Source: FEN-1219 sp963817615 (GTDB lineage: Bacteria; Pseudomonadota; Gammaproteobacteria; Steroidobacterales; Rariloculaceae). Taken from it: DNA of 64,000 nt. Positions 1-8,647 of the stretch are shown here, in pieces. The notes below the pieces were generated by a model. It was not told where the DNA came from. It saw nothing but the letters and a program-made list of their open reading frames with translations, and made no database searches. Each line of letters starts with the position of its first letter. The stretch's first letter is position 1. The stretch is taken from positions 1,240,001 through 1,304,000 of the forward strand of contig CAWFPH010000003.1 in NCBI GenBank assembly GCA_963817615.1. Reading direction: 5' to 3'. A program made the position numbers and the translations under genes.

Positions 1-958
1 CTACAGCACGGGCGAGCTTCTGCAGGAACTTCCCCTCGGCGAGCGCCACGAACGGGCTTATGGCGCCACCTACTACCATTTGCACCGCGCGGACCTGCAC
101 GGGATTCTCGCGGCTGAGGTGCAGGCGCTCGCCCCGAGCGCAATCACGCTCAATGCGGCAGCGACGCGCTTCGTCGAAAGCCGCGACGCCGTGACCGTGC
201 ATTTCGCCGACGGCACGACCGCGAGCGGCGAGCTCCTGATCGGCGCGGACGGCATCAAATCCGCGATTCGCGGCCAGGTGCTCGGTCCGACACGCGCCGA
301 GTTCACGGGCTACGTATCCTGGCGCGCGCTCCTGCCGTCGGCGCGGCTGCCTCCCGATTTCATGCCACGAGTCTGCACGAACTGGTCCGGACCGGACGCG
401 CACGTGATCGTCTACTACGTTCGCCGCGGCGAGCTCGTGAACTTCGTCGGGCTCGTCGAAGACGCCGAGTGGCGCGACGAATCGTGGACGGTCAAGGCGC
501 CTTGGGAGCGCCTCAAGGCCGACTTCGCGGCGTGGCACCCGAAGGTGCAGCTCTTGATAGATCGGCTGGACAAGGACCAGTGCTATCGGTGGGCGATGTA
601 CAACCGCCCGCCGGTCACCGGCTGGAGCACCGAGCGCGCGACGCTGCTCGGCGATGCCGCGCACCCGACGCTGCCGTTCATGGCGCAAGGCGCGGCCATG
701 GCGATCGAGGACGGCGCCATTCTCGCGCGGGCGCTAGAGGCCACTCGGAGCGTCGCGACCGCGCTCGATCTCTACCAACTCACCCGCTACGCGCGTACGA
801 CACGCGTGCAGGTCGGCTCGGACGAGCTCGGCAAGCTTTATCACTTGAGGACCGAAGACGCGCTGAAACACGCGTTCGCTCACCGCGACCTGACGAAGGA
901 GCGCGGCGAGTGGCTGTATTCCTACGATCCGCTGACCGCTCCTCTCGGCAGCGATTGA
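1..958 (+). CDS. FAD-dependent aromatic monooxygenase, C-terminal part (gene starts before the window)
   Basis: The reading frame is open from base 2 and ends at a TGA, so about 318 codons of a protein normally near 400 residues are present. Two hallmarks of the class A flavin monooxygenases are visible: the DG motif (GADGIKSAIR) and the GD motif (GDAAHP followed by a glycine/alanine-rich helix and IEDG), which contact FAD. The N-terminal GxGxxG dinucleotide fold lies outside the window. The ending around SYDPLTAPL resembles salicylate 1-hydroxylase and 3-hydroxybenzoate 6-hydroxylase enzymes, so ring hydroxylation with NAD(P)H and O2 is likely. The exact substrate cannot be read from this part. 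No operon partner is visible downstream. Confidence 0.85.
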   Translation, partial: YSTGELLQELPLGERHERAYGATYYHLHRADLHGILAAEVQALAPSAITLNAAATRFVESRDAVTVHFADGTTASGELLIGADGIKSAIRGQVLGPTRAEFTGYVSWRALLPSARLPPDFMPRVCTNWSGPDAHVIVYYVRRGELVNFVGLVEDAEWRDESWTVKAPWERLKADFAAWHPKVQLLIDRLDKDQCYRWAMYNRPPVTGWSTERATLLGDAAHPTLPFMAQGAAMAIEDGAILARALEATRSVATALDLYQLTRYARTTRVQVGSDELGKLYHLRTEDALKHAFAHRDLTKERGEWLYSYDPLTAPLGSD

Positions 959-1105
959 GCGGCCCACCGGCGGCCTGCCGACTTCCGGCGCGTCCCTGCG
1001 CACGTTCGCGGAGCGGCTCGACTTTGCATAAGGTGTGACCTGGTTTGGGGAAACGCGCTCCCACGGGCGGCAGACTACGGCGATCGGCCATGACGGCGGG
1101 GCGCC

Positions 1106-3136
1106 ATGTATCAAGCACACTTCAGTCTCAAGCGACGGCCGTTCGAGGGCGGGATCGCCCAGGACGCCGCCGTCTACCTCGGTCCGCGCGAGCAGCGACT
1201 GCTCGGGGCCGTCAAAGTGGCGCTCACGACCCCCGACTCGGCGATCGTGCTCACGGGTCCGGCCGGCATCGGGAAGACCACGCTGATCTCCGCCGCGCTG
1301 CGCGCGACGAGCACGCGGCTCGCGCTCGGTTGGATCAATTCCGAGCCCACGAGCCCGGCAGAGCTGCTCGAGTTGCTGCTCACCGAGTTCGGCTGCAACG
1401 CACAGCGCGCGGGCCGCGTCGAACGGCTGCAGATGTGGCGGCAATTCTTGAACGAGATGAACGCAACGGAATCGCGAGTCTTCGTCATCGCCGAGCGAGC
1501 CGACGATCTTCCCGTGGAGTTGCTGCGCACACTCGACTCGCTCACCGCCGGCGATCCCAACGGCGGTCTCGGCGCCAATCTGGTGCTGCTCGGCGAGCCG
1601 GGCTTCAACGATACCTTGAAGCGCCCCGCGCTCGCGGCGCTACGCCAGCGCATCCGGCTGCGTACGCAGCTCGGCCCGTTCGATACGAACGAGCTGCGCG
1701 ACTACCTGCGCCACCAGCTCGCATCTGCGGGCGGTACGCTCGACGGTATCTTCACGCCGGATGCGATCCAAGCGCTGCACCGCTTCTCAGGGGGATCGAC
1801 ACGACTTGCCAACAATCTTTGCGAGAGCGCCCTGACGGTCGCGGCGGCACAAGGCGAGCCTCGACTGACTGCCGAGCGCGTGCTGCAGACGGCCGTCGAG
1901 CTGTTCGGCATGGCGTCGGACGGCGAATCGGCGCGGCAAGCCACGGCAGCCGGCGCTGCGGCCGTAAGTGCTTCGCCTCCCGCCGCGGCTACGCCGGCCG
2001 ACGCAACCGTTCCGCCGCCGGACGACACCGCTGCTTCGCCGAGCCGCACCGCTCCGGCGACCGCCGCGGCGAGTACCCATTCCGCCTCCACGGCGCCGCC
2101 GAGCGTGTCCGTTGCGGCGCCGAATCCGACCGCTGCACCTTTCGCGCTGCACGCCGGCCCAGCGCCGACAACATTCGCGCAATCGAGCCTCGCGCGCACG
2201 AGCGCTGCCGGGCCACTACGACCATCACCCGCGGAGATCGTCCCGGCTGCGCCGCAGCCGCGCGACCGAGCGGCGCCTGCATCGGCGGCCGCGACTCGAG
2301 AAGCCGCTGCACCGACCGTCACTGTCGACCGCACGGCGGATGCCGCGCCCGCTGCACGACCCGCGGCGCCGGCGCCGGCACCTGCGCCGGAAACCGACGC
2401 GGTCGACGATTCGTTCACGATCACGACTCTGGTCGATATGCCGGAGGTGCCGATGCTCGATCTGCCGGTGTTGACCGATGCAGTCGAGCCGCTGGCCGCA
2501 CGACCCGTGCCCACGCCGGCGGCGCCGCGCGCACCCCAGGCACCGACCGCCGCCGACGGGACGGCCTTGCCCGCCGCGGCGCCGTCCGAACCCGGCGCCA
2601 TGCCGCAATCCGCCCCAACGCCCGAACACGCTGCGGCGCCGGGCTTGCCCGCCGCGCCGCCGCGCCGCTCCACCACCGCGATCGAACGGCCGGCCTTCCT
2701 CGCTCCCGCCTCCGCGGCTTCGCAGCGTGCCGAGGCTCGCAGCCCACCGGCCGCCACCGCGCCGCCCAGACCCTCCGTCACGCCGCGACCGCCACCCGCG
2801 CCCGAGGCTCCGGCCGAGGACGAACTGCACCGCACGCAAACGATGCGTGCTCTGTCGGTCGCGAAGTCGATCGACGAGGTCAGCGATTCGATGGCGGAAA
2901 CGCTGTTCGGCGAAGCCGATCTCGACATGCTGAGCGCCGCGCTCGCGACGGCGGGTTGGCAAGACGAGACGGCCGAGCCCGCCGCAGCGCCCAAGCCGGT
3001 ACCCGCCCCGCCCCAGGATCCTCCAGTGGAAGACCCGTTCGACTGGTTTCTCGCGCCGGACGCGCCGCTCGAGCTGATCGACGATTCCGAACCGCCGCCG
3101 AGTCACACGAAATCGAAAGTCGCCGCCCGGAGCTGA
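1106..3136 (+). CDS. ExeA/GspA-like AAA ATPase with long Ala/Pro-rich tail
   Basis: The first ~265 residues match the AAA family of ExeA/GspA and MshM: the N-terminus MYQAHFSLKRRPF is the classical Y-x-x-x-F-x-L-x-x-x-P-F start, and a Walker A P-loop GPAGIGKTT lies near residues 50-58. At the Walker B position (about residue 124-130) the sequence reads VFVIAERADDL; the usual acidic pair after the hydrophobic strand is A-E, so the first acidic residue is missing. Residues ~285-600 are an Ala/Pro-rich, probably disordered stretch, and the end is acidic. Relatives work with type II secretion or pilus assembly at the inner membrane, but no such genes are nearby. Start chosen at the ATG giving the family N-terminus. 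Confidence 0.8.
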   Translation: MYQAHFSLKRRPFEGGIAQDAAVYLGPREQRLLGAVKVALTTPDSAIVLTGPAGIGKTTLISAALRATSTRLALGWINSEPTSPAELLELLLTEFGCNAQRAGRVERLQMWRQFLNEMNATESRVFVIAERADDLPVELLRTLDSLTAGDPNGGLGANLVLLGEPGFNDTLKRPALAALRQRIRLRTQLGPFDTNELRDYLRHQLASAGGTLDGIFTPDAIQALHRFSGGSTRLANNLCESALTVAAAQGEPRLTAERVLQTAVELFGMASDGESARQATAAGAAAVSASPPAAATPADATVPPPDDTAASPSRTAPATAAASTHSASTAPPSVSVAAPNPTAAPFALHAGPAPTTFAQSSLARTSAAGPLRPSPAEIVPAAPQPRDRAAPASAAATREAAAPTVTVDRTADAAPAARPAAPAPAPAPETDAVDDSFTITTLVDMPEVPMLDLPVLTDAVEPLAARPVPTPAAPRAPQAPTAADGTALPAAAPSEPGAMPQSAPTPEHAAAPGLPAAPPRRSTTAIERPAFLAPASAASQRAEARSPPAATAPPRPSVTPRPPPAPEAPAEDELHRTQTMRALSVAKSIDEVSDSMAETLFGEADLDMLSAALATAGWQDETAEPAAAPKPVPAPPQDPPVEDPFDWFLAPDAPLELIDDSEPPPSHTKSKVAARS

Positions 3137-3239
3137 TCGCAATGCGCGCACGCCACGCCGCGGATCCATCGTTCGCGCGGCGTGCGCCAGACACGGTGCC
3201 GCGGGAGCACCACCCGCCGCGTCGACCGATTTTCCCACC

Positions 3240-6200
3240 ATGGCCACGATCCTCGTAGTCGACGATCGGCCGATCAATCGCGAGTTCCTCGCGACGTTGC
3301 TCGGCTATGCCCGCCACCGGGTGCACCAGGCCGCGGACGGTGCCGAGGCGCTCCTGGCGCTCGAGGCCGAGACGCCCGATCTCGTCATATCCGACATCCT
3401 GATGCCCGTGATGGACGGGGTGGAGCTCGCACGCCGCGTCGCGGGAGATCCTCGGTTCAGGGACGTTCCCGTGATCTTCTACACGGCCACTCATCGTTTG
3501 AGCGAAGCGCGCGTGATCGCGGCGACGTGCGGCGTGACGACCGTGATTCCGAAACCGTCGGAGCCTCAAGCGTTGCTCGACGCGATTCACGAGCAGCTCG
3601 GCTTACCGCCGCTCGCGCTCGAAGGTTCGGCGGACCCCCCCGGGCACACCGCACCTGGGCACTCGTCACACGGCGGCTACTTCGACGAGATCGACAATCT
3701 GCGCCAGGAGCTCGCGGCTTCGCTGGCTGCGCAACCGGCCGCGGCCGGGCTCGACCAACTCGTTGCCAATTTCGATCGCTCATTCGCGCAGGCGCAGGGA
3801 CTGAGCATGCGCCTCGCCGCATTGATCGAGCTCGGCCTCGATTTGCCGAAGCAAGCCGATTCCGGACGCATGCTCGAGATGTTCTGCCATGCCGCCCGCG
3901 ACGTGATGAGCGCGCAGATCGTGGGCGTTTGCACCCTCGACGACGACCGGCGGGTGAGCGAGTTCGAAGCATGGGGGCTCACGCCCGAAGAGACCGCCGC
4001 CGTTCGCTCACAACTCGATCCGTGCGCCGGACTGCTCGGCGAAACGCTCAACGCGCGCACCCTTGGGCGAGTCGACGCATCGCAACGCCTGCAACGTACG
4101 GCAATCGGCCTGCCGCCGAGCCACCCGGACGTGACCACGCTGCTCGCGGTGCCCTTGGTCTCCGCGAGCCGCATCCATGGCTGGTTCTACGCTGCGAATC
4201 GATTGGGCGGGGACTTCCCGCCGGGCGACGAGCAGCTCGCCGTCACGCTCGGCTCGCAGCTCGCCTCCGAGTTCGAGAACCGGCTGCTCGTCGATCGTGT
4301 CCAGCGGCATGCCGCTTTGCTCGAGGCCGAGAGCCGCGAGCGCAAGGTTGCGCTCGAGCGACTGCAAGAGAGCGAGGGACGCTTTCGTGAGCTCGCGGAA
4401 AACATCCGCGAGGTGTTCTTCCTCCGCGACGCGAGCTCGGGAGCCATGCTGTACGTCAGTCCGGCATTCGAGGAGGTTTGGCAGCGCAGCGTCGTCGACC
4501 TCTATGCGAATCCGCAGGCCTGGCAACAGGCCGTGCATCCGGACGATCGCGGCGTCGCCGAACGCGTCCAAATCCAGCAAGCCGCCACGGGCGGGTTCAG
4601 CACGGAGTACCGAATCGTGCGGCCCGACGGGTCCGTTCGCTGGATACGCTCGCGCGGATTTCCGATCCGTAACGCCGCCGGGACGGTCTACCGCATCGCA
4701 GGTCTAGCCGAGGACATCACCGCTACCAAGCTGCAGGAATTGAGCGTCCGGCGCCTTTCGCGAATCCATCGAGTGCTGAGCGGCATCAATTCGGCGATCG
4801 TACGCATCCACGAGCGCGACGCACTGCTCGACGAAGCCTGCCGCGTCGCCGTGGAGGAAGGCGGATTCCCGATCGCGTGGATCGGCGTCTTCGGGGGCGA
4901 AGCCGCGCCGGCCCGCGTGGTCGCCGCGCGCGGCATCGACGCCGCAACCCGCGCCGCGCTCGACGAGTACGTCGACGACGGCCGCAATCACGACTGGCCG
5001 CCCGCGCGCGCGACCCTGTACTCGCATTCGCCCGTGGTCGTCAACGACCTCCGCGGCGCGCTCGGGCCGAAAACGGGGCCGGTATCGCGCCGCGCGGTCG
5101 AGCGCGGATATGGTTCGATGGTCGGTTTGCCGCTTCTGCCGAACGGCGAGCTTGCGGGCGCAATGGTGCTTTACGCCGAGGAAACCGCGTTCTTCGATGA
5201 GCATGAGCTCGCACTGCTCGAGGAGCTCGCGAGCGACGTGTCCTTCGCGTTGCAGTACATCTCGAAGGAGGAGCAGCTCGCGTACCTCGCGTATTACGAC
5301 CCGGTGACCGGGCTCGCGAACGCGACGCTGCTCCGCGAACGCCTGTCGCAGCTGCTGCAGCGCAGGTCGCGCGATCGCACTGCGCTGATCCTGCTCGACC
5401 TGGCGCGCTTCGGCCAGCTGAACGACTCGCTCGGCCGACACGTCGGCGACCAACTGCTCACTCAAGTCGGCAAACGACTGCAGGCCGCCATGCCCGACGG
5501 CGGCAGCCTCGCGCGGATCGGTGCCGACGTTTTCGCCATCGCCGTTCCGACGCTCCGCGAGGACACCGACGCGGGCGGCATCTTGCAGGAGAAGGTGCTG
5601 AGCGCGCTCGCGAAGCCGTTCGCGATTGCAGGGCACGAGCTGCGCGTCTCGGCGCGCGCCGGCGTCGCGGTCTATCCCAACGACGGCGACGACGGCGAAA
5701 CGCTGCTCAAGAACGCCGAGGCGGCATTGAAGCAGGCGAAGACGGACGGTCTTCGCTATCTCTTCTATTCATCGAAGCTGAATGCTCAGGTCGCAGAGGA
5801 TCTCGCGCTCGAGCAACAACTGCTGGCAGCACTCGAGCGGCGCGAGTACCTCGTTCATTACCAACCCAAGATCGCTGCAAAAAGCGGCGAGCTCGTCGGT
5901 GTCGAGGCGTTGCTGCGTTGGCGCAACAAGAAGGGCGTGCTCGTTCCGCCGGACCGCTTCATCCGCGTGCTCGAGAACACCGAGTTGATCCTCGACGTGG
6001 GACGCTGGGTGCTCGAGCAGGCACTTGCGGACTACGACGGCTGGCGTTGCGCGGGTCTCAAGGCGCCGCGAGTTGCGGTGAACGTATCGCCCGTCCAGCT
6101 ACGCTACATGGACTTCACCGAGATGGTGACCGCGGCACTCGAGCGATCCGGCACGGACGGCTCCGCCCTCGAGCTCGAGATCACCGAAAGCGTGATCATG

Positions 6201-6590
6201 GCCGACATCGAGTCCAACACTGCTCGGTTGCAGCAGATCTGCGACGCGGGCGTGACGATCGCGATCGACGACTTCGGCACCGGCTACTCGTCGCTCCGCT
6301 ATCTCGCGAAGCTGCCGGTGCAGACGCTCAAGATCGATCGCTCGTTCGTGGCAAGCATGGCTTCGGATCCGGATAGCATGACGCTCGTGACCACGATCGT
6401 AGGGCTCGCGCATTCGTTCGATCTCGGCGTCGTCGCAGAAGGCGTCGAATCGGAAGAGCAGGCGCAGCTGCTGCGCCTGCTGCAGGTCGACTCGCTACAA
6501 GGCTATCTGTTCGGCAAGCCGATGCCGGCCGCCGAGATCGCGAAGCTGCTGACGCGCCACGAGCCCGAGCGCATCGTCGAGCGCCGCTAG
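3240..6590 (+). CDS. REC-GAF-PAS-GAF-GGDEF-EAL cyclic-di-GMP signalling protein
   Basis: A 1116-residue cytoplasmic protein with no membrane segment. A receiver domain comes first (DD at 8-9, phospho-acceptor D52 in SDILMP, conserved K near 108). Then follow a GAF region (~190-345), a PAS/PAC unit (~380-490), a second GAF (~505-650), a GGDEF domain (~670-830) and an EAL domain (~850-1095). The GGDEF signature is degenerate (RIGADVF near residue 760), so cyclase activity is unlikely. The EAL domain keeps its key motifs: EALLRW, NVSPVQL, ESVIMAD, DDFGTGYSSL, KIDRSFV and AEGVES. It is therefore predicted to be a phosphodiesterase that cleaves c-di-GMP under control of the N-terminal sensors. No cognate kinase is adjacent. 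Its stop codon overlaps that of the convergent prpC. Confidence 0.9.
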   Translation: MATILVVDDRPINREFLATLLGYARHRVHQAADGAEALLALEAETPDLVISDILMPVMDGVELARRVAGDPRFRDVPVIFYTATHRLSEARVIAATCGVTTVIPKPSEPQALLDAIHEQLGLPPLALEGSADPPGHTAPGHSSHGGYFDEIDNLRQELAASLAAQPAAAGLDQLVANFDRSFAQAQGLSMRLAALIELGLDLPKQADSGRMLEMFCHAARDVMSAQIVGVCTLDDDRRVSEFEAWGLTPEETAAVRSQLDPCAGLLGETLNARTLGRVDASQRLQRTAIGLPPSHPDVTTLLAVPLVSASRIHGWFYAANRLGGDFPPGDEQLAVTLGSQLASEFENRLLVDRVQRHAALLEAESRERKVALERLQESEGRFRELAENIREVFFLRDASSGAMLYVSPAFEEVWQRSVVDLYANPQAWQQAVHPDDRGVAERVQIQQAATGGFSTEYRIVRPDGSVRWIRSRGFPIRNAAGTVYRIAGLAEDITATKLQELSVRRLSRIHRVLSGINSAIVRIHERDALLDEACRVAVEEGGFPIAWIGVFGGEAAPARVVAARGIDAATRAALDEYVDDGRNHDWPPARATLYSHSPVVVNDLRGALGPKTGPVSRRAVERGYGSMVGLPLLPNGELAGAMVLYAEETAFFDEHELALLEELASDVSFALQYISKEEQLAYLAYYDPVTGLANATLLRERLSQLLQRRSRDRTALILLDLARFGQLNDSLGRHVGDQLLTQVGKRLQAAMPDGGSLARIGADVFAIAVPTLREDTDAGGILQEKVLSALAKPFAIAGHELRVSARAGVAVYPNDGDDGETLLKNAEAALKQAKTDGLRYLFYSSKLNAQVAEDLALEQQLLAALERREYLVHYQPKIAAKSGELVGVEALLRWRNKKGVLVPPDRFIRVLENTELILDVGRWVLEQALADYDGWRCAGLKAPRVAVNVSPVQLRYMDFTEMVTAALERSGTDGSALELEITESVIMADIESNTARLQQICDAGVTIAIDDFGTGYSSLRYLAKLPVQTLKIDRSFVASMASDPDSMTLVTTIVGLAHSFDLGVVAEGVESEEQAQLLRLLQVDSLQGYLFGKPMPAAEIAKLLTRHEPERIVERR

Positions 6591-7699
6591 CCGCGTGCGT
6601 CGAGCGACACGTACGGCCGCGCCTCGGGGCCCGTGTAGACGGCGGTAGGCCTGATCAATCGATTGTTCGCGCGCTGCTCGATGATGTGCGCGGACCAGCC
6701 CGAGATCCGCGCGCAGACGAAGATCGGCGTGAACAACGCCGTCGGAATTCCGAGCAATCGATAGACCGACGCACTGTAGAAGTCGAGATTCGCGAACAGT
6801 TTTTTCTCCCGAGCGAGCACCGCCTCGATCGCTTCGGAGACCGGATAGAGCACCATGTCACCCGCAGCGTTCGAGAGCGTCTGCGCCCATGCCTTGATCA
6901 CGGCGTTGCGTGGATCCGCCGTGCGGTACACGGCATGGCCGAATCCCATGATCTTCTCTTTGCGCGCGAGCATCGCCTCGACGCCGCGCGTCGCCGCGGC
7001 CGACGTGTCGAAACGATCTATCAGGTCCATCGCGGCCTCGTTAGCACCGCCGTGCAGCGGTCCGCGCAGCGTGCCGATCGCGGCCGTCACGGCGGAATAG
7101 AAGTCCGACAGCGTCGCAGCGCACACGCGAGCGGCGAACGTCGACGCGTTGAACTCGTGCTCGGCGTAGAGAATCAACGACGCATCGAGCGCGCGCTCGT
7201 GAAGCTCGCTCGGCGGCGCGCCGTGCAGCAACTCGAGAAAGTGCGCGGCGGTGCCGCGTGCCTTGGTGGCCGTCGCAATCCGCACGCCGCTTGCCGCGTA
7301 GTGGTGCCAGTACAGCAGCATCCCGGGCAGGCACGCGATCAGCCGGTACGCAACGTCGAGCTGGCGGGCGAAGTCGCGCTCGGGCTCGAGCGCGCCGAGC
7401 ATCGAGGAGCCGGTGCGCAGCACGTCCATCGGATGCGCGTCGCCCGGTATCCGCTCGAGCACCTCGCGGAGGGCAGCCGGCACCTCGCGCGACCCTGCCA
7501 GGCGCCGCGCGAACGCCGCAAGCTCGGCGCGCCTCGGCAGCTCGCCGTGCAGCAGCAGGTAGGCCACCTCCTCGAACGTCGACTGGGCCGCCAGCTCGGC
7601 GATCTCATAGCCGCGGTAGCGCAGGCCGTGACCGTCCGCGACGCTCGAGATTCCCGTTTCGCCGGCCGCGACGCCGCGCAATCCCGCCGCACCGCTCAT
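6587..7699 (-). CDS. prpC: 2-methylcitrate synthase
   Basis: A 370-residue citrate-synthase-family protein that condenses propionyl-CoA with oxaloacetate, the first step of the methylcitrate cycle. Recognisable features are the family N-terminus (GLRGVAAGETGIS), the HGGANEAAMDL motif, the active-site histidine motif MGFGHAVYRTADPRN and the catalytic aspartate region NLDFYSASVYR. Length and spacing fit PrpC rather than the longer GltA. The ATG overlaps the prpB stop codon in an ATGA arrangement, so translation is probably coupled. It is the last gene of prpD-prpB-prpC. Confidence 0.93.
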   Translation of the reverse strand: MSGAAGLRGVAAGETGISSVADGHGLRYRGYEIAELAAQSTFEEVAYLLLHGELPRRAELAAFARRLAGSREVPAALREVLERIPGDAHPMDVLRTGSSMLGALEPERDFARQLDVAYRLIACLPGMLLYWHHYAASGVRIATATKARGTAAHFLELLHGAPPSELHERALDASLILYAEHEFNASTFAARVCAATLSDFYSAVTAAIGTLRGPLHGGANEAAMDLIDRFDTSAAATRGVEAMLARKEKIMGFGHAVYRTADPRNAVIKAWAQTLSNAAGDMVLYPVSEAIEAVLAREKKLFANLDFYSASVYRLLGIPTALFTPIFVCARISGWSAHIIEQRANNRLIRPTAVYTGPEARPYVSLDARG

Positions 7700-8607
7700 C
7701 CTCGTGCCTCCCCGTCGCCGCGGACTGCCGCGGTCGCGCCCTCGCGCCCGTAGAGCTCGTCGAGCTTGCGCTCGTACGCATGATAACCGAGCACTTCGTA
7801 CAGCTCCTCGCGCGTCTGCATCGTGTCGAGCACCGCGCGCTGCGTGCCCTGCTCGCGCAGCGTACGATACACGCCGAGCGCCGCCTTGCTCATCGCGCGA
7901 AATGCGGACAGCGGATATAGCACGAGCCGCACGCCCGCACCACCGAGCTCGGTCACCGTGAAATACGGCGTGAGTCCGAACTCCGTGAGATTCGCAAGCA
8001 CCGGCACGGACACGGCCGATGTGAACGCACGGTAGTCGTCGAGCGTTCGCAATGCCTCGGCGAAAAGCATGTCCGCGCCGGCATCGACATAGGCTCGGGC
8101 ACGATCGAGCGCCGCAGCCAAGCCCTCGCGGGCGACTGCGTCGGTGCGCGCCATGACCACGAACGCGTCGTCCGTGCGGGCGTCGACCGCCGCTTTCAAC
8201 CGATCGCACATCTCGGCGGCCGCGACCGTTGCCTTGTTCGGCCGGTGGCCGCAGCGCTTGCCTTGCTCCTGGTCCTCGAGATGCATGCCCGCAGCACCGG
8301 CGCGCGTGAGCTCTCGAGTCGTGCGCGCGATGTTGAGCGCGCTGCCCCAGCCGGTGTCCGCGTCGACGAGCAGCGGCAGCGCCGTAGCTGCCGTGATGCG
8401 TCGAACATCGTCGAGCACGTCGTTGAGCGTGGTCACGCCGAGGTCGGGCAGTCCGTAGGATGCATTTGCGACGCCGGCCCCGGAGAGGTAAATCGCCTCG
8501 AAGCCGGCGCGCTCGGCAAGCAGCGCGCAATAGGCATTGACGGTGCCCGGGATCTGCAACGGTGCCGCGCCGGCGGCCGCCGCGCGCAGCTTCAATCCCT
8601 GACTCAT
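7696..8607 (-). CDS. prpB: 2-methylisocitrate lyase
   Basis: A 303-residue member of the ICL/PEP mutase superfamily that splits 2-methylisocitrate into pyruvate and succinate. The catalytic cysteine motif is intact (QGKRCGHRPNK), and the metal-binding aspartates lie in LLVDADTGWG. The start MSQGLKLRAA was chosen because it gives the usual family N-terminus and has a purine-rich stretch (AGGA) upstream; the reading frame itself extends further 5'. It follows prpD by 40 bp and overlaps prpC by four bases. Confidence 0.93.
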   Translation of the reverse strand: MSQGLKLRAAAAGAAPLQIPGTVNAYCALLAERAGFEAIYLSGAGVANASYGLPDLGVTTLNDVLDDVRRITAATALPLLVDADTGWGSALNIARTTRELTRAGAAGMHLEDQEQGKRCGHRPNKATVAAAEMCDRLKAAVDARTDDAFVVMARTDAVAREGLAAALDRARAYVDAGADMLFAEALRTLDDYRAFTSAVSVPVLANLTEFGLTPYFTVTELGGAGVRLVLYPLSAFRAMSKAALGVYRTLREQGTQRAVLDTMQTREELYEVLGYHAYERKLDELYGREGATAAVRGDGEARG

Positions 8608-8647
8608 GCTTGAATCCTCCTGCGCGCGCCTGCGCGGCGCGGCCATC

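Noticed and set aside
1045..3258. Long plus-strand frame of over 700 codons overlapping the ExeA-like gene
   Set aside because: It is extremely rich in Arg/Ala, has no recognisable motif and is out of frame with a gene that has clear AAA motifs; typical of GC-rich shadow frames.
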